64,000 nt of DNA from Agrobacterium cavarae (GCF_004310285.1 NZ_SISF01000031.1:61476-125475), one strand, 5' to 3'. Positions 40,010 through 49,781 are shown, counted from the stretch's first letter. Program-made: numbers and translations. Notes: generated by a model not told the origin, from the letters alone.

Positions 40010-40200
40010 GTCGTCGGTCCGCCTGCAACATTGAGGCTTGTCGCCTCAGATTCCAATTGATCGGTATCAAATCTCTCGAAAAGATCAAGAAGTTCAGTGA
40101 TTTGATAATTGTCAGTTTCGGACGGGCGTCGTCCGCCGGTCTCAGGAACCCACGGTGTTGAAGTAGCAGTCGAGAAGGGGAAGGTGCACTCATTGCACAT
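40006..40200 (-). CDS. Possible small ORF coupled to the HWE kinase
   Basis: A 64-codon ORF whose stop overlaps the kinase start as ATGA. It contains an acidic helix-like stretch ITELLDLFERFDTDQLESEA. There is no recognisable Shine-Dalgarno before its ATG and no known family; it does not look like NepR. The four-base overlap is the only argument for coding, and chance is a real alternative. Confidence 0.3.
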   Translation of the reverse strand: MCNECTFPFSTATSTPWVPETGGRRPSETDNYQITELLDLFERFDTDQLESEATSLNVAGGPTT

Positions 40201-40317
40201 TTACGCCGATGTTTGCCTTGAGCTATCTTGTGCTACACCCCGACCATGATGGCGGCCTGAGAGGGCGGGTATGACGGCTTTGGGCCAATAGCAGTCACCG
40301 GAAGCATGGTCCAATCA

Positions 40318-40361
40318 AAAATGTGCAGCGGCTTTGCGATAGCAACACGCAATAATACAAG
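40318..40361. repeat. Mosaic repeat module C, diverged
   Basis: TGTGCAGCGGCTTTGCGATA followed by GCAACACGCAATAATACAAG is a diverged copy of module C. It lies immediately after the end of the diguanylate cyclase gene. Confidence 0.55.
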
Positions 40362-40364
40362 GCG

Positions 40365-41183
40365 CTACACAGCCACGCTGGCTTTCGCTTTAAAGTCCTC
40401 CGGCAGCAGGTCGCTATGGAGGATCTGATTGCGACCGGATGATTTCGCCAGATAGAGCGCCCTGTCGCAGGCGTTGAACAGATCCTCGAAGGACGCGTAG
40501 GATTCCTTATCGGCCACACCGCCCGACAGCGTGATATGAACAAGCCTGTCCTTGAGGTTCACGGGCCGGGCCGCCAGCATTTCATTGCACCGCTGTGCAA
40601 GCGTCAAACGTTTCTGGGCGGTGAGTTGAACCGCCAGAACGGCAAATTCCTCGCCGCCGATCCTGGCGACGACATGGGGTTGCGGGAAGGCAGACATCAG
40701 GTGCCGTGCCACCGTCACGATTGCATGGTCTCCGACGTCGTGGCCGAACTCGTCATTGATGCGCTTGAAGCGATCGATATCGAACAGGATGAGCGACGCA
40801 TTCTCGTCCGCCTTCGCCACCTCTTCCATGAAGGCACGACGATTGAGAAGCCCAGACAGCATGTCGGTGCGGCTCAGCCGTTCGAATGTCGCGCGCGAGA
40901 TGGACAGATGATGGATGGCGAGACCCACGAGATACACGATGGAAAACGTCAACGACGAGGCCACCACGGTCGATATGATCACGCCGACGGTTGCCCCCTG
41001 CCAGACGTCGTAGGGCAGCAAGCCAAATGCGTTCATCAGATGGTGGGCGACGATATTCAATATGTCGGCAACCAGCGTCACGACGATAGCCGTGCGAAGG
41101 GCAAAGGAAAGGACCTTGCTCTTCGTCTCAAAGCGGTCCGTGGCGCATGCCTGCTTTATATGGCGTTCAACAAATGCAAGCAT
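40365..41183 (-). CDS. Membrane-anchored GGDEF protein (diguanylate cyclase)
   Basis: A 272-residue protein with two predicted membrane helices (about 27-48 and 65-92) and a C-terminal GGDEF domain. The active-site loop reads RIGGEEF at residues 174-180, and LFDIDRFKRINDEFGHDVGD near 133-152 is the metal and substrate half. It probably makes cyclic di-GMP. The RxxD inhibitory site expected about five residues before GGEEF is absent (PQPH instead), so product inhibition through that site is unlikely. GAAGGTCG precedes the ATG. There is no partner gene. Confidence 0.9.
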   Translation of the reverse strand: MLAFVERHIKQACATDRFETKSKVLSFALRTAIVVTLVADILNIVAHHLMNAFGLLPYDVWQGATVGVIISTVVASSLTFSIVYLVGLAIHHLSISRATFERLSRTDMLSGLLNRRAFMEEVAKADENASLILFDIDRFKRINDEFGHDVGDHAIVTVARHLMSAFPQPHVVARIGGEEFAVLAVQLTAQKRLTLAQRCNEMLAARPVNLKDRLVHITLSGGVADKESYASFEDLFNACDRALYLAKSSGRNQILHSDLLPEDFKAKASVAV

Positions 41184-41203
41184 CGACCTTCAGGTCCCTT
41201 GTT

Positions 41204-41252
41204 AGAGCGATAGAGCGCCGTGCGTCCCTCTGGACGCACAAAGGACGCTCTT
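41204..41252. repeat. Mosaic repeat module A
   Basis: AGAGCG and CGCTCT outer arms enclose GTGCGTCC (41220-41227), a CTCT loop, and GGACGCAC (41232-41239), a perfect eight-pair stem. It is the clearest copy of this module in the window and sits just upstream of the GGDEF gene. Confidence 0.7.
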
Positions 41253-41284
41253 CTTAAAATCTACGCAGCGGCTTAGCCGATGCT

Positions 41285-41545
41285 CTAATCGCCCCCGACC
41301 GGGTCGAACTGTTGCATGAGAGGTTTTGATATCTCATGAAGAACGAAGGTGAATGTTTGATTGAAGCCTGTGTCGACTGCCCGATGCGGCTGCACCATCA
41401 AGGCTTTGAGCCCGCAAGCTCCAGTTGCTGCATCATGATGGATGCGGCGGTCGCGATGGACGGAGGTCACCTTGCCATCCTTCATGCGAAAGAGGGTGAA
41501 AGAGCTTACAAAGCTGTCACAAGGAGGCTGCTGTGGCCGAACCAC
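41285..41545 (-). pseudogene. Possible remnant of an NTF2/SnoaL-like gene
   Basis: A short open frame in the 41253-41597 gap that contains SFVSSFTLFRMKDGKVTSVH, which faintly resembles the C-terminal strand of NTF2-like proteins. It has no ribosome-binding site, and the frame continues upstream without a proper start. It could be a decayed gene or chance. Nothing else is visible in the gap. Confidence 0.2.
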
Positions 41546-41597
41546 AAATCCAACGGCGAAATGTCGGCATCGCTTTCACCGTATCAGCAGGGGCGGT

Positions 41598-42131
41598 TCA
41601 CTCCACCGGCGTCATCGTTCCCGTCGGGAACTCGACAGCGGCAAGCGGCGGATAGACCTCGCGAACGATATTGATCTGCTGGGCGTCATCGATCCTGACC
41701 AGATACCACTTTCCGCCATCGATCAGCGCCAACGTCGCGGTCTTCGCCTCGATCTTCTGGCCCTTGGTTTCCATCAGACTGCGCGAAGGCACCAGCACAT
41801 AGGGGGTGCCATCGGGGGCTTGCTTGTAAGCGGCCTTGTCGACATCCATTTTGAAATCGAGAAATTTGACCGAGGCGAGCGCAATCTGCATCTGCGCCTG
41901 CATGGCGCTTCGAAGCGTTGCCATATCCACACCGGCCTTGCTGGCAATATGCTGAAGAACCTTGGGTGGGACGGACTCGGCGACGATACCGAAGTCGCCC
42001 TGCTTCAGCGCGGTTTCGAAGCGCACGATCTGCGCCTGAAGGTCAGCCTTTTCCTCGGGGGTGAATTCACGCGCCGCCGCACCCTGCCAGAAGCAGACAG
42101 CCAGACACAGCGACAGGAAAAGAGCCTTCAT
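41598..42131 (-). CDS. Secreted protein of unknown function
   Basis: A 177-residue protein with a clear signal peptide, MKALFLSLCLAVCFWQGAAA, cleaved around AAA-REF. The mature part is alpha-beta, with a helix-rich N-terminal half (TPEEKADLQAQIVRFETALK) and a strand-rich C-terminal half (GTPYVLVPSRSLMETKGQKI, then GGKWYLVRIDDAQQI). No family is recognised with confidence. GAGAGGCG precedes the ATG. It lies 85 bases from the oxidase small subunit on the same strand. Confidence 0.7.
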   Translation of the reverse strand: MKALFLSLCLAVCFWQGAAAREFTPEEKADLQAQIVRFETALKQGDFGIVAESVPPKVLQHIASKAGVDMATLRSAMQAQMQIALASVKFLDFKMDVDKAAYKQAPDGTPYVLVPSRSLMETKGQKIEAKTATLALIDGGKWYLVRIDDAQQINIVREVYPPLAAVEFPTGTMTPVE

Positions 42132-42216
42132 GACACGCGCCTCTCATCGGTCTTATGACGTTGAGTGAGATGAAGCGCGACGGATGCCGCGCTGTCGTGA
42201 ATGACGGCAAAACCGC

Positions 42217-42438
42217 TTAGAGAATGAAGAAACCCGCAGCCGAGAGGATGATGAAAACCAGCAATCCGCCGAAGAAACCGCCCGTCGTGAAGAAACCAAC
42301 GGCCATGGCGATCATCAGCATGCACACCAGCATCGTGCCGTATTTCGAAGCCAGCAGAAAATGATTGTAGGTCTTCTGATGCTCGGCAAGGTCCATCTTC
42401 GCACCGACTTCGACTGGACCGCTATGGTGTTCGCTCAT
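42217..42438 (-). CDS. aa3-type cytochrome c oxidase subunit IV
   Basis: A 73-residue single-pass membrane protein. The short polar N terminus with EHQKTYNHFLLASKYG followed by one hydrophobic span (about 35-72) matches the bacterial aa3-type subunit IV family (CoxIIa/COX4_pro_2). It binds alongside the catalytic subunits, which are not in this window. GAGGGGAAAC precedes the ATG. The family is widespread in alphaproteobacteria and often encoded away from the cox operon. Confidence 0.85.
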   Translation of the reverse strand: MSEHHSGPVEVGAKMDLAEHQKTYNHFLLASKYGTMLVCMLMIAMAVGFFTTGGFFGGLLVFIILSAAGFFIL

Positions 42439-42867
42439 GCTTGTTTCCCCTCTATTGATCTGCGCGCGCCGTCATCGTCCCATCATCCGATGGATGTCTT
42501 CCCTGATAACGAAGCAAGCGACAGAACGCTCCGCGTCAAGACCTACACAAAATTTGAAGCCGACGCAACGCGGGTAACGCGCTGTTTGCCCGGCTAAATC
42601 GCTCCGAATTCGGGCAATTTATCCCGGGCTCGCGCCGCTGGAAAACCTTGGCATTTGTCACATCGACGCCACCGGCGCGCAGGAAAGACCGGGATGGCGC
42701 ATGGTCGACCTTCTTCCTAGTTGCATTTGGTAAATCCTGCCCATAACGATGGAAGCAGGGAGGATTTCTGGTGGGGGCAGCAGGCGTGGGAGGACGATTC
42801 GCCTGAGGGGTTTCCGCCATAAACATTCCTCCTCGAAAACCCGCAAAGGGATCGAAAGGGGAAAACA
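42439..42867. promoter_or_regulatory. Intergenic region before the TRAP operon
   Basis: A 429-base gap between the divergent oxidase subunit and dctQ. ORFs across it are short and lack ribosome-binding sites. It should carry the dctQM promoter. I can point to no confident operator; AAAGGGGAAAAC at its end is the dctQ ribosome-binding site. Confidence 0.4.
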
Positions 42868-43407
42868 ATGCACGCGCTTTTGAAACTGAGCCGCGCCATC
42901 GACATGTTGAGCGAGGCGCTGGGAAAATTCTCAGGCTACCTGGTTCTCATCTGCTGCCTCGTCAGCGCCGGCAACGCCATTGTGCGTTACCTGTTCAACT
43001 ACAGCTCGAACGGCCTCCTGGAAATCCAGTGGTACATGTTCGGCTTCATCGTGCTCATCGGCGCGTCCTATACGCTGCGGATGAACGAGCATGTGCGCGT
43101 CGATATCATCTACGGCGCCATTGCACCGCGCACCCGCATCTGGGTGGATATCATCGGCCTCGTTCTCTTCCTGCTTCCCGCCTGCTTCTATCTCGCTTGG
43201 CTGAGCTGGCCGGTGTTCCTGCTCTCGTGGCAACAGAACGAAGTCTCCTCCAATGCCGGCGGCCTCATCCGCTGGCCGGTCAAGTTCATCATCTTTGCGG
43301 GCTTTGCCCTCCTCGTCCTTCAGGGAATATCCGAACTGGTGAAGCGCATCGGTGCGCTGAACGGGCTCTATCAGCTCGACACCAAATACGAAAAACCGCT
43401 CCAGTAA
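42868..43407 (+). CDS. dctQ: TRAP transporter small permease (DctQ)
   Basis: A 179-residue membrane protein with four helices that supports the large permease. The N-terminal sequence up to GNAIVRYLFNYSSNGLLEIQ, and the middle IVLIGASYTLRMNEHVRVDI, are typical of the mannitol/chloroaromatic (TakQ-like) DctQ branch. The ATG is preceded by AAAGGGGAA. dctM follows after 27 bases. Confidence 0.92.
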   Translation: MHALLKLSRAIDMLSEALGKFSGYLVLICCLVSAGNAIVRYLFNYSSNGLLEIQWYMFGFIVLIGASYTLRMNEHVRVDIIYGAIAPRTRIWVDIIGLVLFLLPACFYLAWLSWPVFLLSWQQNEVSSNAGGLIRWPVKFIIFAGFALLVLQGISELVKRIGALNGLYQLDTKYEKPLQ

Positions 43408-43434
43408 CGCCGGCGCCATTTCAAGGATATTCTG

Positions 43435-44937
43435 ATGTTCGAATACGGTATTCTTCCGCCGGCCATGTTCCTGGGCATGATCATCTTCATGCTCTACGGC
43501 TTTCCGGTCGCTTTCTCTCTTGCCACCGTCGGTCTTCTGTTCGGCGTCATCGGCATCTTCACCGAGCATTTCTCGCCCGCCTTCATGCAGGCGCTGCCGC
43601 TGCGCATCTTCGGCATCATCTCCAACGATCTACTGCTCGCCATTCCCTTCTTCACCTTCATGGGGGCAATCCTGGAACGGTGCGGCCTTGCGGAGGATTT
43701 GCTGGAGGGCACGGGCAAGCTCTTCGGCGCGATCCCGGGCGGCCTTGCCTATGCGGTCATTCTGGTTGGCGCCATTCTCGGCGCCATCACCGGCACCGTG
43801 GCAGCGTCCGTCATCACCATGGGCGTCATCTCGCTGCCGATCATGCTGAAATACGGCTATAATCCGCGCGTCGCCACGGGCGTGATTGCCGCATCCGGCA
43901 CCATCACGCAGGTTATTCCGCCCTCTCTCGTTCTCATCGTTCTCGCCGACCAGCTCGGCCGCTCCGTCGGCGATATGTATCTCGGCGCCATCGGCCCGTC
44001 CTTCCTGCAGGTCGCAATCTTCATGCTCTTCATCCTCTTTCTCTCGGTCTTCCGGCCGAAGGATGTTCCCGCACTGCCGCCGGAAGCCCGTGGAGAGCTG
44101 AACCGGGCGCTGGTGCTGAAGGTGCTGGGCGGCATGATCCCGTCCATCGTGCTGATCTTCCTCGTGCTCGGCACGATCTTCCTCGGCCTCGCAACGCCGA
44201 CGGAAGCCGGCGCACTTGGCGTCGTCGGTGCCATGGCGCTTGCCGCAGCCCACCGTCGCCTGACCTGGGATCTGGTCAAGCAGGGCATGCATTCCACCAT
44301 GCACATCACCTCCATGGTGGTGTTCATTCTGGTCGGCGCCACCTGCTTCTCGCTGGTGTTTCAGGGCATGGATGGCTCGCTGTGGATCGAGCACATGCTG
44401 TCGGGCATTCCAGGCGGCCCGATCGGCTTTCTGATCTTCGTCAATATCTTCATCTTCTTCCTCGCCTTCTTCCTCGATTTCTTCGAGATCGCCTTCATCG
44501 TCGTCCCGATGCTGGCGCCCATCGCCCAGTCGCTCGGCATCGATCTGATCTGGTTCGGCGTGCTGCTGTGCATCAACATGCAGACGAGCTTCATGCATCC
44601 GCCCTTCGGCTTTGCGCTCTTCTACCTGCGCTCCATCGCGCCGCGCACGGTAAAGACCTCCGATATTTACATGGGCGCGATCCCCTGGCTCGGCATGCAG
44701 CTCATCCTCGTCGCCATCGTCATCTTCTGGCCGGAATCCGTCACCTACTGGCTGGACAAGACCCCGGAAGTCGATCTCAACACCATCAAGATCGAGGTCC
44801 CCGCCTTCGGCAACCAGGGCGGCAACACCATGCCCAACTTCGGCCTGCCCCCCATGGACGGCGCACCCGGCCAGGGCGGCGGCAACGGCCTGCCCGGCAT
44901 GCCGAACCTCAACGAACCGCCGAAGATCAATCCCTGA
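43435..44937 (+). CDS. dctM: TRAP transporter large permease (DctM)
   Basis: A 500-residue membrane protein with about twelve helices that drives sodium-coupled uptake. Typical segments are GLAYAVILVGAILGAITGTV near 102-121 and GVIAASGTITQVIPPSLVLI near 148-167. The last 45 residues leave the membrane and are a Gly/Pro/Asn-rich low-complexity tail (GNQGGNTMPNFGLPPMDGAP and onward), which is unusual for DctM. Its binding protein is the convergent dctP. Tandem terminators follow. Confidence 0.93.
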   Translation: MFEYGILPPAMFLGMIIFMLYGFPVAFSLATVGLLFGVIGIFTEHFSPAFMQALPLRIFGIISNDLLLAIPFFTFMGAILERCGLAEDLLEGTGKLFGAIPGGLAYAVILVGAILGAITGTVAASVITMGVISLPIMLKYGYNPRVATGVIAASGTITQVIPPSLVLIVLADQLGRSVGDMYLGAIGPSFLQVAIFMLFILFLSVFRPKDVPALPPEARGELNRALVLKVLGGMIPSIVLIFLVLGTIFLGLATPTEAGALGVVGAMALAAAHRRLTWDLVKQGMHSTMHITSMVVFILVGATCFSLVFQGMDGSLWIEHMLSGIPGGPIGFLIFVNIFIFFLAFFLDFFEIAFIVVPMLAPIAQSLGIDLIWFGVLLCINMQTSFMHPPFGFALFYLRSIAPRTVKTSDIYMGAIPWLGMQLILVAIVIFWPESVTYWLDKTPEVDLNTIKIEVPAFGNQGGNTMPNFGLPPMDGAPGQGGGNGLPGMPNLNEPPKINP

Positions 44938-44984
44938 CGGCGAACGCTTGTTTGATCAGGATGAAAGCGTTATATTGGTGGAGT

Positions 44985-45017
44985 GGAAGGTAGGGTTGCA
45001 CACCTACCTTCCGTTTA
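44985..45017 (+). terminator. Terminator after dctM (first hairpin)
   Basis: GGAAGGTAGG (44985-44994) pairs perfectly with CCTACCTTCC (45003-45012) around an eight-base loop. GTTTATTT follows. It lies 48 bases after the dctM stop. Confidence 0.8.
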
Positions 45018-45018
45018 T

Positions 45019-45108
45019 TTACTTCCTGAAGAATGTGAACCGGACAGTCATTGACCAGCCTGTCCGGTTTTTCTTCACGATAAACGTAATGCTCAGCGGC
45101 TTGCGCAT
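45019..45108 (-). CDS. Candidate 29-residue small protein
   Basis: A 29-codon ORF with ATG at 45108 and TAA at 45019. GGAGGTGATG (45120-45111) precedes it, a near-perfect anti-Shine-Dalgarno match with seven bases between GGAGG and the ATG. The product begins MRKPLSITFIVKKNRTGWS and ends VRFTFFRK; it is strongly basic and alternates hydrophobic and polar residues around a central NRTG turn, as a beta hairpin might. A longer in-frame start at 45213 lacks such a site. The ORF overlaps the second terminator hairpin on the opposite strand. No known family is recalled. Confidence 0.45.
   Translation of the reverse strand: MRKPLSITFIVKKNRTGWSMTVRFTFFRK
45038..45072 (+). terminator. Terminator after dctM (second hairpin)
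   Basis: AACCGGACAG (45038-45047) pairs with CTGTCCGGTT (45060-45069) around a twelve-base loop, followed by TTTTTC overlapping the stem end. It backs up the first terminator. On the minus strand the same hairpin lies inside the candidate small ORF. Confidence 0.75.
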
Positions 45109-45280
45109 CACATCACCTCCACAGTTGAACAGCAAGGCCTTTGCCAAGGTCGGCGTGGCCAATCCTCGCCGATATTCCGGCTGGTCTCCGAAATGTGCTG
45201 CTTCGCTGCTCAACGCTGCCGATCATAACCACGCGCCGTTACTTGTCCATAAACGCGCGAGAGCCCTGTTTAAGCTCAAA

Positions 45281-45309
45281 CGAAAAAGCCCGGACCTTTC
45301 GATCCGGGC
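45281..45309 (-). terminator. Terminator of dctP
   Basis: On the minus strand, GCCCGGA (45309-45303) and TCCGGGC (45294-45288) form a seven-pair stem around TCGAAAGG, followed by TTTTTCG. It lies 25 bases after the dctP stop codon. Confidence 0.85.
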
Positions 45310-45333
45310 GTTCAATCAATCCTACGGATAACG

Positions 45334-46464
<1,131 letters not shown>

Positions 46465-46708
46465 TCATCGTGTCGCATCCCTCCACGCACACGACATCAA
46501 CTGAGAAAAGCATGGGCCATGGCAACTGACAAGCGGCCCATCGAAGAATAAATCTCATGACATGCTTGGGAGCGATAAAATTGGTCGCCCCATGGGAAAG
46601 TCGATCGTCCAAGCGGCATCGTCTTATACTTTAGACCAATAAATTGCGTCACTTACGCAAAGAGAATGCTTGACGAACCCGCCCCTTCGGCTTCACTGAC
46701 GGCAGCCT

Positions 46709-46809
46709 TAGGCGTGTTGCGATCTTTCAGATTCGCGCACACACTTTCGGCCCTTGCTTTTTCGCATGTCGTTATCGCAAAACCGCTGCACAGTTTTGCG
46801 CAACATGCT
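46709..46809. repeat. Mosaic repeat modules D and C, reverse orientation
   Basis: The reverse complement of the arrangement at 59703-59812: GCGTGTTGCGATCTTTCAGA (module D) followed by CGCATGTCGTTATCGCAAAA (module C). It ends 34 bases before the hydrolase start and takes up a quarter of the 402-base gap. The remainder (46441-46708) must hold the dctP promoter, but no box is convincing. Confidence 0.7.
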
Positions 46810-46842
46810 TTATTTCAAGACCGCATCACATTCGGAGCCATC

Positions 46843-47598
46843 ATGTCGAAGCCCATCATCGCGATCCCTGCCGATATCAAACAGGTGGACGGTGCCGAGT
46901 GGCACGCGGCGCAGACGCAGTATCTCAAAGCGGCGCTGAAGGTGGCCGGCGTCATGTCCTTGATCGTACCCGCCTTCGAGACCGGCAATGAGGTTGACAC
47001 CATTCTCGACCGGGTGGACGGGCTGCTCGTCTCGGGCTCCGCCAGCAATGTCCACCCCTCGCTCTATGGCAAGCAGGCCACCGACGCCGATGGCCCCTTC
47101 GATGCAGGGCGTGATGCGACGAGCCTCGAACTCATCCGCCGCGCGATTGATCGCGGCATTCCGATGCTCGCCATCTGCCGCGGAATTCAGGAGTTGAACG
47201 TGGCCCTTGGCGGCACGCTCGCCAGTGAAATCCAGGAACTGCCGGGACGCTGGGACCATCGCAAGCCGGAGACCACCGAGCGCGACGTGATGTTCAGCAT
47301 CCGCCAGCCCGTGCATGTGCGCGAAGGCTCCTGCATTGCGGAGCATCTTGGCCTGTCCGGCGAAATCCAGATCAACTCGGTCCACCGCCAGGCAATCGCG
47401 CAAACCGCGCCCCGGCTGCAGGTGGAAGCGACCGCCGAAGACGGCACCATCGAGGCCGTCTCCGTCATCGACGCCAAGGGCTTTGCCATCGGCGTCCAGT
47501 GGCACCCGGAATATTGGGCCGAAACCGATGGCCCGTCCCGGGCGCTGTTCGAAGCCTTCGGCGAGGCGGTGCGGGAGTATCAAGCGAGCAAGGCGTAA
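46843..47598 (+). CDS. Class-I glutamine amidotransferase-like hydrolase (PuuD type)
   Basis: A 251-residue gamma-glutamyl hydrolase of the PuuD/peptidase C26 family. The nucleophile elbow MLAICRGIQELNVALGGTL has cysteine 112. GVQWHPEYWAE supplies histidine 221 and glutamate 223. PuuD splits gamma-glutamyl-GABA in putrescine breakdown; other members act on related gamma-glutamyl amides. The ATG at 46843 is preferred over longer in-frame starts, which run into the repeat; CGGAG lies upstream. There are no puu genes around it, so the substrate is open. Confidence 0.9.
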   Translation: MSKPIIAIPADIKQVDGAEWHAAQTQYLKAALKVAGVMSLIVPAFETGNEVDTILDRVDGLLVSGSASNVHPSLYGKQATDADGPFDAGRDATSLELIRRAIDRGIPMLAICRGIQELNVALGGTLASEIQELPGRWDHRKPETTERDVMFSIRQPVHVREGSCIAEHLGLSGEIQINSVHRQAIAQTAPRLQVEATAEDGTIEAVSVIDAKGFAIGVQWHPEYWAETDGPSRALFEAFGEAVREYQASKA

Positions 47599-47620
47599 AG
47601 CGCCTCGCTCTCTTTTTCGG

Positions 47621-48583
47621 TCATCCCTTCACAGGCGTTTCCGGCACCGGTGTCAGTACCTTCCGCTCCGCAAACCAGCCGAGGATATTGTCCGCCACGA
47701 GATCCGCCATGGCATTGCGCGTCGGCACCGAGGCGGAGGCAACGTGCGGCAAGAGCGAAACATTGTCGAATGCCAACAGCGCTTCGGGCACATTTGGCTC
47801 CGAATAGAACACATCGAGACCGGCACCACCCAGCGTGCCGTCTTCAAGCGCCTTGATCATCGCATCCTCATCCACGCTTGAGCCACGGCCGACATTGATA
47901 AAGACGCCATTCGAGCCAAGTGCGGAGAAGATCTCGCCATTGATGGCCTTGTGGGTTTCCGGCGTGCCGGGCACGATGCAGATCAGAATATCGACCGCGC
48001 TCGCCATGTCCTTCAACGAGGCGTAATATGTGTAGGAAAGCTCGTCGCGCTTGCTGCGCGTGTGATAGCCGATCTCCACCTTGAAGGGCTCGAGGCGCTT
48101 GGCGATTTCCTGGCCGATGCGGCCCATGCCGAAGAGGCCGACCTTGCGACCGCGCAGCGAAAAGGGCGAGAGCGCAAACGGCCCCTCCTTCACCCACTTG
48201 CCATCTCGCAGATAGCTTTCGGCCTGATAGAGGCGGCGCACCGTGTTGATCAGAAGCGCAATCGTCGTATCAGCGACTTCGTCATTCAGCACATCCGGCG
48301 TGTTGGTGACGATGATGCCGCGCTTGGCCGCATGCTTGGCATCGACGCCATCATAGCCCACACCGAAATTGGAGATGATCTCAAGGTTGGGTAGTCCATC
48401 GATCCAGTCCGCATTGACGCTGCCGGAGACGGCGACGGCGCGAACGCGCTCCGCCACCTCGGCAGAGAGGGCAGGCTTTACCCCCACAGGTGCGGTCACC
48501 ACCTCCACCTTGCCTTGGAAGCGCTCCAGCACGCGCGGATGAATTTTTCCCGGAACGAGAACGACGGGTTTTTGATCGGACAT
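47621..48583 (-). CDS. D-2-hydroxyacid dehydrogenase (glyoxylate/hydroxypyruvate reductase-like)
   Basis: A 320-residue NAD(P)-dependent enzyme. The cofactor loop GLFGMGRIGQEIAKRLEPF lies near 149-167. The catalytic triad is seen as arginine in FINVGRGSSVDEDA, glutamate in DVFYSEPNVPEALL and histidine in VSLLPHVASAS. It most resembles GhrB/GyaR-type glyoxylate or hydroxypyruvate reductases. AGGAGGAATGACC precedes the ATG. The LacI gene lies upstream on the same strand after a 175-base gap, possibly its regulator. Confidence 0.9.
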   Translation of the reverse strand: MSDQKPVVLVPGKIHPRVLERFQGKVEVVTAPVGVKPALSAEVAERVRAVAVSGSVNADWIDGLPNLEIISNFGVGYDGVDAKHAAKRGIIVTNTPDVLNDEVADTTIALLINTVRRLYQAESYLRDGKWVKEGPFALSPFSLRGRKVGLFGMGRIGQEIAKRLEPFKVEIGYHTRSKRDELSYTYYASLKDMASAVDILICIVPGTPETHKAINGEIFSALGSNGVFINVGRGSSVDEDAMIKALEDGTLGGAGLDVFYSEPNVPEALLAFDNVSLLPHVASASVPTRNAMADLVADNILGWFAERKVLTPVPETPVKG

Positions 48584-48758
48584 GGGCGGTCATTCCTCCT
48601 GCAGACGCATTTCCAGAGAGGAGAGCCAGTCGCTCTCAAGACCCGGAAATGCAAAAAATGTCGAAGCGGCGGGACCGCTCCGTGATGCGGAAGGCAAAGC
48701 TAACCGATGCGAGACGAAACCGAAACCCGCGAAAAGACGAGATTGGTACTGTCGTGGA

Positions 48759-49781
48759 CTACTGACGCGGAATGCACGGCCCGGTGGACTGGCGGATGCG
48801 CATTTCCGGCTTGATCAGGTGAATGCCGTCCGGCTCATGGCTGCCGGCCAGCCTGTCGAGCAACGCGCGGGCCGCAAGCCGCCCCACTTCCGCCTGACCG
48901 TTGGACACGGTCGTCAGCGAGGGCGTGGAAATCGACGCCTCTTCCAGATCGTCATAGCCGGTCACGGAAATATCCTTGCCCGGCACGAAGCCTGCGCGCG
49001 AAACGCCGTTCATCAGGCCGATGGCGACGAGGTCGTTCCAGCAGACGGCAGCTGTCGGTTTCTGCGGCAGCGACAGGAAATTCACCGCCGCCTCGAAGCC
49101 GCCCTGCTTGGAGCGGGCACCGGGAATGCGCAGGTTCGGATCGACCTCGATACCAGCCTTGCGCAGCGCATTCACATAGCCCTGGTAGCGGTCGCGCCCG
49201 GTGGACGTCTGGTCGGTACCGCCCACCATGGCGATGGTGCGGTGGCCAAGGCTGATCAGATGGTTGGTGGCAAGCGAGATGCCGTAGCTGTCGTCGCCAC
49301 GGAAGGTCGGCATGTCGACGCCATCCATGGAGCGCGCCACCAGAATGGCCGGCATGCCGTTTTCTTCCGCAAGCTTCAGATCTTCCGTCGGCGTGCCGAT
49401 CGCCGGAGACATGATCACGCCGTCGCTGCCAAGCTGCAGCAGCGTTTCCAGAAAGGTGCGCTGCTTTTCCACCGAGTCGTAATGATTGGACAGAATGAAG
49501 GTCTGGCGGCTGCGATCGAGCTCGCTTTCGATGGCCTTGAGAATTTCGCCATAGAACGGGTTCATCACGTCGTGAAAGACGACGCCGATAATGCCGGAGC
49601 GGGATGTGCGAAGGCTGGCGGCACGGCGATTATAGATATAGCCGAGCGCGCGGGCCTGATCCTTGATCTTCTCGCGGGTGTCGGATGCGACCAACGGGCT
49701 GTCGCGCAGCGCCAGAGAAATGGTTGCCGTCGAAAGCCCCAGGCTTTCGGCAATCGTTGAAAGCTTCACCTTCTGCGCCAT
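48759..49781 (-). CDS. LacI-family regulator
   Basis: A 340-residue repressor. The N-terminal helix-turn-helix VKLSTIAESLGLSTATISLA and the hinge ALGYIYNRRAASLRTSRSG are standard, followed by a sugar-binding-protein-like domain (GIIGVVFHDVMNPFYGEILK). GGGAGGGGAC precedes the ATG. Palindromes at 49819-49837 and 49904-49917 are its likely operators. Candidate targets are the gene itself and the dehydrogenase downstream. The effector is unknown. Confidence 0.93.
   Translation of the reverse strand: MAQKVKLSTIAESLGLSTATISLALRDSPLVASDTREKIKDQARALGYIYNRRAASLRTSRSGIIGVVFHDVMNPFYGEILKAIESELDRSRQTFILSNHYDSVEKQRTFLETLLQLGSDGVIMSPAIGTPTEDLKLAEENGMPAILVARSMDGVDMPTFRGDDSYGISLATNHLISLGHRTIAMVGGTDQTSTGRDRYQGYVNALRKAGIEVDPNLRIPGARSKQGGFEAAVNFLSLPQKPTAAVCWNDLVAIGLMNGVSRAGFVPGKDISVTGYDDLEEASISTPSLTTVSNGQAEVGRLAARALLDRLAGSHEPDGIHLIKPEMRIRQSTGPCIPRQ

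Noticed and set aside
42536..42868. Minus-strand 110-codon ORF upstream of dctQ
   Set aside because: It has no ribosome-binding site, low-complexity composition, and overlaps the expected promoter region.
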